Shown: positions 1 through 5,540 of the stretch, piece by piece
Layout: each line of letters opens with the position of its first letter
Numbering within the stretch: the stretch's first letter is position 1
Assembly: GCA_958414155.1 (NCBI GenBank)
Contig: CATYWI010000095.1
Location: forward strand, 1-5,819
Direction: 5' to 3'
Length of the DNA stretch: 5,819 nucleotides
From: an uncultured Anaerotruncus sp.
Lineage (GTDB): Bacteria > Bacillota_A > Clostridia > Oscillospirales > CAG-272
The notes under the pieces: generated by a model
Told to the model about the DNA's origin: nothing
Databases searched by the model: none
Seen by the model: only the letters and a program-made list of their open reading frames with translations
Position numbers and translations under genes: made by a program

Positions 1-361
1 CGATCAGCGTGTAAACGACCATCGCGGCGATGTATATCACAAGCGCGGTCATGAATCCCACAAGCCGCTGGCGGCCCTCCATACATGCGGGCAGAAGCAC
101 ACAAAGGTATACACCGAGCATCGTTGCGGCGCAGTGCAGGGGATATCCGAGTCCGCGCGGCAGCGTTTTTGAGGCGAGCGCGGTGTTTGCGGCGGCAAAG
201 CAGAGGCAGAAGGGAAGTAGAAGAAAGAGCCTTTTTGCCGAGAGTATAGCACCGTTTTCCTCACTGGAGTACATTGCGAATATAACAAAGCTGTAAAGTC
301 CCGCGGTGGCGGTATAGTATGCCGATGTGCGGGTGAGTATTTTGAGTAATGTTTTTTTCAT
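1..361 (-). CDS. Uncharacterised multi-pass membrane protein, C-terminus cut by window edge
   Basis: The minus strand is open from an ATG at 361-359 to the left edge, giving 120 residues with no stop, so the gene continues outside the window. The protein starts MKKTLLKILTRTSAYY and is very hydrophobic. I see four probable membrane segments at about residues 13-31, 44-62, 73-92 and 100-119. The connecting loops are short: a polar, acidic loop (SSEENG) after the first segment, a basic one (ASKTLPRG) between the second and third, and EGRQR between the third and fourth. There are no catalytic motifs. Size and topology recall small four-helix membrane proteins of Clostridia such as the DUF3021 type, but I cannot assign a family. 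The ribosome binding site is weak (CGGAC about 10 bases upstream). GTG at 409-407 is an in-frame alternative start, but the MKK start fits an ordinary membrane protein better. It lies downstream of the M23 peptidase on the same strand. Function unknown. Confidence 0.75.
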   Translation of the reverse strand, partial: MKKTLLKILTRTSAYYTATAGLYSFVIFAMYSSEENGAILSAKRLFLLLPFCLCFAAANTALASKTLPRGLGYPLHCAATMLGVYLCVLLPACMEGRQRLVGFMTALVIYIAAMVVYTLI

Positions 362-388
362 TTTTGCAAAGTCCGTTCTTTCGTGCTC

Positions 389-417
389 CGTGGCAGGATG
401 CCTGCGCACGTTTTTTT
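389..417 (+). terminator. Hairpin plus T-run, terminator-like on the plus strand
   Basis: GCAGG (393-397) pairs with CCTGC (401-405) around a three-base loop. After one bulged G at 406, the outer stem CGTG (389-392) pairs with CACG (407-410). Seven T follow at 411-417. This has the form of an intrinsic terminator for plus-strand transcription. Both flanking genes are on the minus strand, where the hairpin has an A-run before it and no T-run after it, so it would not terminate the peptidase transcript. It might block antisense transcription into the membrane-protein gene, or simply be a leader hairpin of that gene. Confidence 0.4.
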
Positions 418-430
418 CTCTTTACCTTAT

Positions 431-459
431 ACTTTACCACATTTCGGACTTTGTTTCAA
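431..459 (-). promoter_or_regulatory. Possible SigA promoter for the membrane-protein gene
   Basis: On the minus strand, TTGAAA (459-454, five of six matches to the -35 consensus) is followed after 17 bases by TAAAGT (436-431, four of six matches to the -10). A second box, TATAAG at 431-426, is closer to the -10 consensus but sits 22 bases from the -35. Transcription would start near 424 and give a leader of about 60 bases that includes the hairpin at 389-410. The peptidase gene just upstream has no minus-strand terminator, so cotranscription with it is also possible. The match is weak. Confidence 0.3.
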
Positions 460-477
460 TAGCTAAAGTGAAAATTT

Positions 478-1536
478 TCAGTCCGGAGTTTCCGGATATA
501 TGTAATGTATGCGCGATACGCGTTCACCTGCGGCTTCATCATTGAACGTCCCCGCGCGTTTATCCGATAAAAATGATGTTATGGCGTACATGTCGACCCA
601 TATCTGATTGTAGCCGTCCTTTTGCTCGGGCTTGAAAATTATTTCAAGTCCGACGTGCAGGTGAGGCGTGTCGATATTGTTTTTGTCCTCCTTTGTGCTG
701 TATCCCGTCATTCCGAGATATCCTATCACCTCTCCGGCATCCACTATTTTGCCTTCGTAAATGTCGCAGTACGGGTGTCCGCGCCGCAGATGAGCGTAAT
801 AGTAATATCTTTTTCCGTCAAATGAACGTATGCCTATGCGCCAGCCCCCGTAAACATTCCAGCCGCAGCATTCAACATAGCCGCTCTCCATGGCTATGAC
901 AGGCGTTCCGACACTGCCGAGCATGTCATGCCCGAGATGACGGCGGCGGTAGCCGAAGGACCGCGACGCACCGAAATCGTCGTAGTCTGTGTACCACCAG
1001 CCGGATGCGAGCGGTGAGAAGGCGCGGACCCCGTAAAGGCTTTCTGCCGTTTCGGTGCCGTCCTCGGCGCGGCTTACCGCAGCGTAGTCGCCGAGCATCC
1101 CGCCGAGGACCGCTCCGTATGCCTCGCGGTAATAATCATACAGCTTTGCGTTCCCGGCGGCGTCCGCCGCGCCCACGGAAAGTATCTTTTCCGCAAGCTC
1201 GTTCATTTTTTTGACGCCGAAGCAGTCAAAGGATCCGCCGTTTTTCGCCGCCCAGACCGCAAGCAGGTCTATCCAGCTTATGAACTTTTCGGTCCCGTGC
1301 GTCTTTATGTCATAGTCGGATGCCGCGCGAAGTGCGGCGGCTGTCGGCGTAAATTCAATGTATTTTATGTTTCCCTCGGCGTATATGCCGTTGTCGCTCC
1401 CCGCGGCGGATGCCGAAGCGTCAAGGTACGCGGTCACGGCTTCTCCGTCTGACGGTACCGCCGCGTCGCGGCTGTTCCACAGGTTCAGTCCGAGGCAGAT
1501 AATGCCTGCCAGCAGAATACATATCCGTTGCTTCAA
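478..1536 (-). CDS. Membrane-anchored M23 family zinc metallopeptidase (LytM/MepM-like)
   Basis: Predicted peptidoglycan endopeptidase acting outside the membrane. From the TTG start the protein has 352 residues. KQR is followed by a hydrophobic segment at about 5-20, a signal anchor or signal peptide with no lipobox. A linker rich in Ala, Ser and Gly follows. A middle region (about 66-150) contains ISWIDLLAVWAAKNGG and YREAYGAVLGG, which I recall from a Clostridia M23 subgroup. The M23 domain covers about 185-303. The zinc ligands are all present: HLGHD (H200, D204) and the HLH at 292-294 (H294). The supporting catalytic histidines are H249 in YAHL and H292, so the enzyme should be active. 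The frame stays open upstream to an ATG at 1812, but that would cross the nusB promoter and overlap nusB. TTG at 1536-1534 has GGAGGG placed correctly. Substrate and regulation are not shown. The family is secure; the exact start is less so. Confidence 0.9.
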   Translation of the reverse strand: MKQRICILLAGIICLGLNLWNSRDAAVPSDGEAVTAYLDASASAAGSDNGIYAEGNIKYIEFTPTAAALRAASDYDIKTHGTEKFISWIDLLAVWAAKNGGSFDCFGVKKMNELAEKILSVGAADAAGNAKLYDYYREAYGAVLGGMLGDYAAVSRAEDGTETAESLYGVRAFSPLASGWWYTDYDDFGASRSFGYRRRHLGHDMLGSVGTPVIAMESGYVECCGWNVYGGWRIGIRSFDGKRYYYYAHLRRGHPYCDIYEGKIVDAGEVIGYLGMTGYSTKEDKNNIDTPHLHVGLEIIFKPEQKDGYNQIWVDMYAITSFLSDKRAGTFNDEAAGERVSRIHYIYPETPD

Positions 1537-1545
1537 TGAAATGTG

Positions 1546-1551
1546 CCCTCC
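1546..1551 (-). promoter_or_regulatory. Ribosome binding site that fixes the M23 gene start
   Basis: On the minus strand GGAGGG (1551-1546) is the only strong Shine-Dalgarno sequence upstream of the hydrophobic N-terminus. It lies nine bases before TTG (1536-1534). An ATT closer to it (1542-1540) would also be in frame but is a very rare start codon. No ATG in this frame is near the site. Confidence 0.65.
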
Positions 1552-1611
1552 GGTAGCTCGCCGTTTGTCGGCTTTGTCACTGATATATATGCCGCGCGGT
1601 GAATAAAAATG

Positions 1612-1635
1612 ATGAATATTCAAAGAAATATTCAT
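1612..1635. promoter_or_regulatory. Perfect 9-bp inverted repeat, possible operator between divergent genes
   Basis: ATGAATATT (1612-1620) and AATATTCAT (1627-1635) are perfect inverted copies separated by CAAAGA. The dyad ends seven bases before the -35 box of the nusB promoter and lies in the presumed leader or promoter region of the divergent M23 gene. This placement suits a dimeric regulator or an upstream activating element. AT-rich intergenic DNA can form such repeats by chance, and no T-run follows the right arm, so it is not a clear terminator. No regulator is identifiable from the window. Confidence 0.4.
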
Positions 1636-1642
1636 TCCGGTG

Positions 1643-1670
1643 TTGACTTTTAGCATTTTTACAGTATAAT
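1643..1670 (+). promoter_or_regulatory. SigA-type promoter of the nusB operon
   Basis: TTGACT (1643-1648, five of six matches) and TATAAT (1665-1670, perfect) are separated by 16 bases. Transcription should start near 1677, leaving an untranslated leader of about 74 bases before nusB. This is the only strong plus-strand promoter in the window and probably drives the whole cluster from nusB through tlyA. On the opposite strand a TATACT at 1668-1663 overlaps this -10 box but has no acceptable -35 partner. Confidence 0.8.
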
Positions 1671-1712
1671 ATATTAGTATAACGGCGTGGAATGCGTGTT
1701 TAGCCGGAAGAG

Positions 1713-1744
1713 TTTTTCGGGACACGTTTTCATGTCCTGAAAGG
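1713..1744 (+). promoter_or_regulatory. Leader hairpin pairing with the nusB ribosome binding site
   Basis: In the nusB leader, 1713-1726 can pair with 1731-1744 around a TTTT loop. There are 13 pairs, including three G-U, with one C-A mismatch near the loop. The lower 3' strand (1741-1744, AAGG) is the core of the AAGGA Shine-Dalgarno before the ATG at 1751, so the closed form would hide part of the ribosome binding site. The upper stem, GGACA with TGTCC, is the stable part; the lower part is A-U and G-U only and may open easily. Translational control of nusB is an inference. Confidence 0.45.
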
Positions 1745-1750
1745 AACAAC

Positions 1751-2167
1751 ATGACAAGACGAGAAGCAAGAGAAAACGCGGTCGAACTTCTTTTTGAATA
1801 CGGCTTCCGCACCGATACCGATGCCGCCGCGATATATGAGACGGCAGAGGAGGTGCGCGGTCTGCCCGATGACGATTTTGTGCGCGGGCTTTACTTCGGT
1901 ACCGTTGAACATATCGGCGAGATAGACGTAGCCATAAGCGCAAACGCACGCGGCTGGAAGCTCGAGCGGCTTTCCGGCGTTTCACGCGCGGTGCTCAGAA
2001 TGGGCGTGTATGAAATGCTTTTTACCGACGTCCCGGACAGCGTTGCTGTCAATGAGGCGATTGAGATAATAAAAAAATACGATGACGAAAAGGCGCGCCC
2101 GTTTGTAAACGGCATACTCAATGCCGTTATGAAAAGCAAAACGGACGGGTCCGCAGGTGATAAATAA
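1751..2167 (+). CDS. nusB: Transcription antitermination protein NusB
   Basis: NusB works with NusE (ribosomal protein S10) to bind the boxA sequence of rRNA leader transcripts and to assemble the antitermination complex that keeps RNA polymerase elongating through rRNA operons. The protein is 138 residues, the normal length for this all-helical family. Family landmarks appear in order: TRREARENAVELLFEYGF at the N-terminus (residues 2-19), RGWKLERLSGVSRAVLRMGVYEML (67-90), DVPDSVAVNEAIEIIKKY (93-110) and the C-terminal FVNGILNAV (118-126). The C-terminal dozen residues are polar and not conserved. The start is supported by AAGGAA five bases before the ATG. The gene is first in the operon, downstream of a near-consensus promoter, and its stop codon shares one base with the next start (TAATG), which suggests translational coupling. 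The identification is secure. Confidence 0.97.
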   Translation: MTRREARENAVELLFEYGFRTDTDAAAIYETAEEVRGLPDDDFVRGLYFGTVEHIGEIDVAISANARGWKLERLSGVSRAVLRMGVYEMLFTDVPDSVAVNEAIEIIKKYDDEKARPFVNGILNAVMKSKTDGSAGDK

Positions 2168-3135
2168 TGCTTTTTTGCGGTGTTGACACCAGCAACTACA
2201 CAACGTCCCTTGCGCTTTGCAATGACGGCGGAGAGGTGGTCGCAAGCTTCAAGGAGCCGCTCCCGGTAGCTGACGGAGCATGCGGCTTGCGGCAGTCGGA
2301 TGCGGTGTTTGCACACACGCGCAATCTGCCGCTCGTAACTGCACGCCTGCGCACGGCGCTTGGCGGCGATCTGGCGGGAGAGAAAATAGCGGCGTTCGGC
2401 GTGTCGGCGACCCCGCGGGATGCGGAGGGTTCGTATATGCCCTGCTTTCTGACCGGAGTTGCAGCCGCGTCCGCAATGGCGGATGCCGCAGGCGTTCCGC
2501 TATATCGGTTTTCTCATCAGAACGGTCATATAATGGCGGCGCTTTATTCGTCCGGTTCGCAGGCGCTGATAGGCGGGCGGCATATTGCCTTCCATGTTTC
2601 GGGCGGTACGACAGAGGTGCTGCTCGTAGCGCCAGGCGCCGATGCCGGCAGAGCATTCTCGGTCTCGGTTATCGGAGGCACGCGGGATCTCAACGCCGGT
2701 CAGGCGGTAGATCGTGCCGGAGTCATGCTCGGACTGCACTTCCCGTGCGGACCGGCACTTGAGAAGCTGGCGGAGCAGTCGGAGAAGAAGTATAAATTTT
2801 CGCATCTCCCCGTTAAGGACTGCGCTTGCAATCTTTCGGGCTTGCAGAACCAGACCGAAAAGCAGCTTTCCGACGGCGTGCCTCCGTGCGATATAGCGGC
2901 GTACCTGCTGGACTATATCGCCGCCGTCCTCGCGCAGATGGCGCGCGACGCGCGCGCGGCATACGGCAGACTGCCGATAGTTTTTGCCGGCGGTGTGATG
3001 AGCAACCGGCGTATACGCGCACATCTTGAAGCGCTGGGCGACTGCCGGTTTGCAGAGCCTTGCTTTTCCGCCGACAATGCGGCGGGAACGGCGCTCCTTT
3101 GCAGACATACGTATATGGGTGAGCGGCTTGGATAA
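2167..3135 (+). CDS. TsaD/Kae1-like protein (glycoprotease M22 family paralogue)
   Basis: Member of the ASKHA-fold family of TsaD, the subunit that transfers threonylcarbamoyl to A37 of ANN-decoding tRNAs. The protein is 322 residues, slightly shorter than usual for TsaD. The N-terminal strand reads GVDTSNYTTSLAL (5-17), where true TsaD has a SCDET-type motif. The metal site looks complete: H117 and H121 in HQNGH, and D303 in ADNAAGTA. The nucleotide-binding motifs are SGGTTE (145-150) and AGGVMSN (274-280). LSGLQNQTEK (223-232) corresponds to the SGLKTA region. GLRQSDAVFAHTRNLP (40-55) replaces the usual PELASRAH region. I recall GIDTSNYTTS-type proteins as a distinct Clostridia clade, often annotated peptidase M22, beside xseA. 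It is probably not the housekeeping TsaD, and its substrate is unknown. The start has AGGTGA six bases upstream and overlaps the nusB stop by one base. The old name O-sialoglycoprotein endopeptidase should not be taken as its function. Confidence 0.85.
   Translation: MLFCGVDTSNYTTSLALCNDGGEVVASFKEPLPVADGACGLRQSDAVFAHTRNLPLVTARLRTALGGDLAGEKIAAFGVSATPRDAEGSYMPCFLTGVAAASAMADAAGVPLYRFSHQNGHIMAALYSSGSQALIGGRHIAFHVSGGTTEVLLVAPGADAGRAFSVSVIGGTRDLNAGQAVDRAGVMLGLHFPCGPALEKLAEQSEKKYKFSHLPVKDCACNLSGLQNQTEKQLSDGVPPCDIAAYLLDYIAAVLAQMARDARAAYGRLPIVFAGGVMSNRRIRAHLEALGDCRFAEPCFSADNAAGTALLCRHTYMGERLG
3118..3130 (+). promoter_or_regulatory. Ribosome binding site and TTG codon that decide the xseA start
   Basis: GGTGAG (3118-3123) lies four bases before TTG (3128-3130), in frame with xseA. 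Starting there gives an 8-base overlap with the TsaD-like gene, ending in TTGGATAA. This mirrors the next junction, where xseB starts ATGGATAA inside the end of xseA. GTG at 3119 is an alternative with no ribosome binding site in front of it. The ATG at 3026 would overlap the upstream gene by 110 bases and add residues unrelated to XseA. Confidence 0.55.
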
Positions 3136-4366
3136 CGGCGGACGCATAGAGGCGCTGTCGGTCACGGCGCTCAACGAATATATAAAGACCCTCCTTGATA
3201 CCGACGACGTGCTTGCCGCCGTTGCGGTGCGGGGAGAAATATCAAATTTCAAAAACCACTACCAGACGGGTCATTTTTATTTTACACTCAAGGATGACGG
3301 CGGTTGCATTGCCGCCGTGATGTTCCGCTCGTATGCCGCGCACCTTGATTTTGTGCCTGAAAACGGCATGAAAGCGGTGCTTTTCGGGCATGTTTCGTCA
3401 TACGTCAAGAGCGGACAGTATCAGATATATGTCACCGATATGATCCCGGACGGCGCGGGCGCGCTTTATCTGCGCTTTGAACAGCTTAAGGCAAGGCTTG
3501 AAGCCGAGGGGCTGTTTGACGCTTCGCGCAAAAAGCCGATCCCGAAATATCCGGAGCGTATCGGTGTCGTCACCTCGCCGACAGGCGCGGCGATACAGGA
3601 TATACTGAATATCCTCGGCAGGCGCTTCCCGTATGCCGGAGTCACGCTTTACCCGGCGCTCGTGCAGGGTGAGGGTGCGGAGGCATCGGTGATGTCGGGC
3701 ATCGAATATTTCAACCGCATGACCGAAGATGCTCCCAATGTGTTGATAATCGGGCGCGGAGGCGGCTCGATAGAGGACCTTTGGGCGTTCAACGGTGAAA
3801 AGCTGGCACGAACGATAGCGGCGTCGCATATCCCGATAATAAGCGCGGTGGGGCATGAGACCGATTTTACGATAGCGGACTTTGTTGCCGACCTCAGAGC
3901 GCCGACACCGTCTGCCGCGGCAGAGCTTGCCGTGCCGGATTCGGCGCGACTCGTCGTTCAGCTTTCAAACGTCGGAGCGCGGCTCTCATCACTGCTCGGC
4001 GCAAAGCTTGAGCATGAAAAAACACGTCTTGCGGCGCTTGCATCGCGCCGCTCGCTGACAGACCCTTCATTTATGCTCGATATACGCCGCACGGCTCTGC
4101 TCATGAGCGAGGAACGTCTCGGAAATGTCTGGTCGTCACGCCTGAGCGCATCGCGTTCGCGGTTTGAGGCAGTTCTTGCGGCGCTCGAAGCGATGAATCC
4201 GCTGGCTGTGCTCTCGCGCGGGTATGCCGCAGTCCATTCCGGAGACGGAAAAAAGGTGATAACAGATGCCGGAGGTCTTGCGCCGGGCGACAGGATAAGG
4301 CTTTCGATGCGCGACGGCGACGTGTCGGCTACGGTCGATGAGGTAACGGAGAAAAAGAATGGATAA
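3128..4366 (+). CDS. xseA: Exodeoxyribonuclease VII large subunit
   Basis: Catalytic subunit of exonuclease VII, which degrades single-stranded DNA from both ends to short oligonucleotides and takes part in DNA repair. From the TTG start the protein has 412 residues, typical of the family. The N-terminal OB-fold (about 8-105) includes LSVTALNEYIKTLL, GEISNFK and HFYFTLKDDGG. The catalytic domain follows with RIGVVTSPTGAAIQDI (144-159), GRGGGSIEDLWAFN (209-222), SAVGHETDFTIADFVADLRAPTPSAAAE (239-266), and then a long helical, coiled-coil-like stretch to about 355. The C-terminal NPLAVLSRGYA (357-367) and the closing beta segment are also canonical. All core motifs are intact. The start is not certain (see the entry at 3118-3130). 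The gene overlaps its upstream and downstream neighbours by 8 bases each. Adjacent xseB encodes its partner, so the enzyme is complete in this operon. Confidence 0.97.
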   Translation: MDNGGRIEALSVTALNEYIKTLLDTDDVLAAVAVRGEISNFKNHYQTGHFYFTLKDDGGCIAAVMFRSYAAHLDFVPENGMKAVLFGHVSSYVKSGQYQIYVTDMIPDGAGALYLRFEQLKARLEAEGLFDASRKKPIPKYPERIGVVTSPTGAAIQDILNILGRRFPYAGVTLYPALVQGEGAEASVMSGIEYFNRMTEDAPNVLIIGRGGGSIEDLWAFNGEKLARTIAASHIPIISAVGHETDFTIADFVADLRAPTPSAAAELAVPDSARLVVQLSNVGARLSSLLGAKLEHEKTRLAALASRRSLTDPSFMLDIRRTALLMSEERLGNVWSSRLSASRSRFEAVLAALEAMNPLAVLSRGYAAVHSGDGKKVITDAGGLAPGDRIRLSMRDGDVSATVDEVTEKKNG

Positions 4367-4631
4367 GGATAACGTAATGATAAACGAAGGCGATGCCGCG
4401 GCGGAGAAAAAGCCGCGCGTAAAGAAAAGCACCGCCAAAGAGGAGAGCATCACCTTTGAGGCGGCAATGACGCGCCTTGAAGCAGTCGTGCGCGCGCTTG
4501 AGGACGGTAAAACATCGCTTGAGGAATCGATGAAGCTGTACGAGGAAGGAGTGGCTCTCGTGAGAGTCTGCTCCGGAAAGCTCGATGAAGCCGAGCGCCG
4601 TGTCAAGGTCCTGACAGGCGCGGAAAGCTGA
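4359..4631 (+). CDS. xseB: Exodeoxyribonuclease VII small subunit
   Basis: Small non-catalytic subunit that wraps the helical arms of XseA in the exonuclease VII holoenzyme. The protein has 90 residues. The conserved helical hairpin spans about 31-87: ITFEAAMTRLEAVVRALEDGKTSLEESMKLYEEGVALVRVC followed by KLDEAERRVKVL. The LEDGKTSLEESMKLYEEG turn is diagnostic. An N-terminal extension of about 28 residues, rich in Lys, Glu and Ala (AAAEKKPRVKKSTAKEE), makes it longer than the usual 60-80 residues and is probably disordered. The ATG at 4359 has GGAG seven bases upstream. Met-7 at 4377 is a possible internal start but would not remove most of the extension. The start overlaps the xseA stop by 8 bases, which fits coupled translation of the two subunits. 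Confidence 0.95.
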   Translation: MDKDNVMINEGDAAAEKKPRVKKSTAKEESITFEAAMTRLEAVVRALEDGKTSLEESMKLYEEGVALVRVCSGKLDEAERRVKVLTGAES

Positions 4632-4640
4632 GGAAAAGCA

Positions 4641-5537
4641 ATGCCTGATGAAAAAAACAAAGCGGACATAGTGGGCAGTCTGAGTCTTGCGGCGGAAAAG
4701 ACTGCGGCGGCACTGCGTGGGTATTATCCTATGGATGCCGAGAACGATACTCTGTACGGCGCCGAGCTTTACAGCCTTATGGCGGCCGGCAAGCGGATAA
4801 GACCCTATCTCACACTTGAATTCTGCCGTCTTTTCGGAGGCAGCGAGGCGGCTGCGATGCCGTTTGCGTGCGCCGTTGAAATGATGCATACATTTTCGCT
4901 CATACACGACGATCTGCCGTGCATGGACGACGACGATATGCGGCGCGGCAGACCGACCAATCACAAGGTACACGGCGAGGCTACGGCGTTGCTCGCAGGC
5001 GACTCGCTCGAGGTGCGTTCGCTCCTTACCGCGCTCGGTAATCCGTATGTCGGCGCCGGCGATGCACGCCGTGCCGGACTTCTTATCGGAGAGGGCGCTA
5101 TCGGCATGATAGAGGGGCAGATAATGGATATGGCTGCGGAGACGGAGGCGATATCTCTTGAGCGCCTCCGCACGCTGTATTCAAAAAAGACAGGCGAGCT
5201 TATGCGCGTCAGCACCTGCCTCGGCTGCATTGCCGCGGGAGTACCCGACGGCGATGAAAGAATGGAAGCGGCGCGGACATATGCGTATGGCATAGGACTG
5301 GCATTTCAGATAATAGATGATGTTCTTGACGCCGAAAGCACCGCCGAGGAGCTTGGCAAGACGGTCGGCTCCGACGTGCGCGACGGAAAAACAACATATC
5401 TTAGCTTTATGAACGCGGCGGAGGCGAGAGCCGAAGCGCGGCGTGTAACAGACGGAGCGATTGCGGCGATCGGGCGTTACAGCGGCAGTGAGCAGCTTGT
5501 AATGCTTGCCGAGTGGCTTCTCGGACGCAGAAAATAA
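4641..5537 (+). CDS. ispA: Farnesyl diphosphate synthase (short-chain polyprenyl synthase)
   Basis: Condenses dimethylallyl and geranyl diphosphate with isopentenyl diphosphate to give farnesyl diphosphate, the precursor of undecaprenyl carriers and other isoprenoids. It is a cytoplasmic, Mg-dependent enzyme. The protein is 298 residues, the normal length. GKRIRP (50-55) forms the substrate diphosphate site. The first Asp-rich motif is DDLPCMD (90-96), followed by DDDMRRGRPT. KTGEL is at 183-187 and the second Asp-rich motif is QIIDDVLD (223-230). GSDVRDGKTTY (243-253) is also canonical. The two-residue insertion (PCM) in the first Asp-rich motif and the aromatic Phe85 five residues before it agree with a bacterial C15 synthase; product length is inferred from these. 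Residues 120-131 (GDSLEVRSLLTA) differ somewhat from the common GDALLTxAF pattern, but the frame is intact. GAGGA next to the xseB stop serves as ribosome binding site, nine bases after xseB. Confidence 0.95.
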   Translation: MPDEKNKADIVGSLSLAAEKTAAALRGYYPMDAENDTLYGAELYSLMAAGKRIRPYLTLEFCRLFGGSEAAAMPFACAVEMMHTFSLIHDDLPCMDDDDMRRGRPTNHKVHGEATALLAGDSLEVRSLLTALGNPYVGAGDARRAGLLIGEGAIGMIEGQIMDMAAETEAISLERLRTLYSKKTGELMRVSTCLGCIAAGVPDGDERMEAARTYAYGIGLAFQIIDDVLDAESTAEELGKTVGSDVRDGKTTYLSFMNAAEARAEARRVTDGAIAAIGRYSGSEQLVMLAEWLLGRRK

Positions 5538-5540
5538 AAA

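Noticed and set aside
30..296. Plus-strand 88-residue open frame at the left end
   Set aside because: It is antisense to the membrane-protein gene, has no ribosome binding site, and its translation has no domain character.
469..480. TGAAAATTTTCA palindrome at the M23 stop codon, considered as a terminator
   Set aside because: The arms are only six A/T-rich bases with no loop and no following T-run on the minus strand, so it cannot act as an intrinsic terminator.
1582..1634. SigE-like promoter elements for the M23 gene on the minus strand
   Set aside because: AATATT-type -35 matches and CATATATA or CATCATTT-type -10 matches exist, but the spacings (12 or 23 bases) are outside the usual range and the region is AT-rich enough to give chance matches.
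2940..2960. GC-alternating tract (GCGCGCGACGCGCGCGC type)
   Set aside because: It is explained by Ala, Arg and Asp codons (ARDARAAYG) in the TsaD-like gene, and no repeat unit extends beyond it.
3026..3127. A longer xseA starting at ATG 3026
   Set aside because: It would overlap the TsaD-like gene by 110 bases, and the added residues do not resemble the XseA N-terminus, which normally begins just before LSVTxLN.
2500..3252. A 250-residue minus-strand open frame opposite the TsaD-like gene
   Set aside because: It lies wholly antisense to a well-supported gene and the start of xseA. Its translation is rich in Arg, has no recognisable motif, and reflects the absence of stops in G+C-rich DNA.
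4329..4973. A 214-residue minus-strand open frame opposite xseB and ispA
   Set aside because: It is antisense to two genes with complete family motifs, its composition is unlike a protein, and it has no ribosome binding site context.
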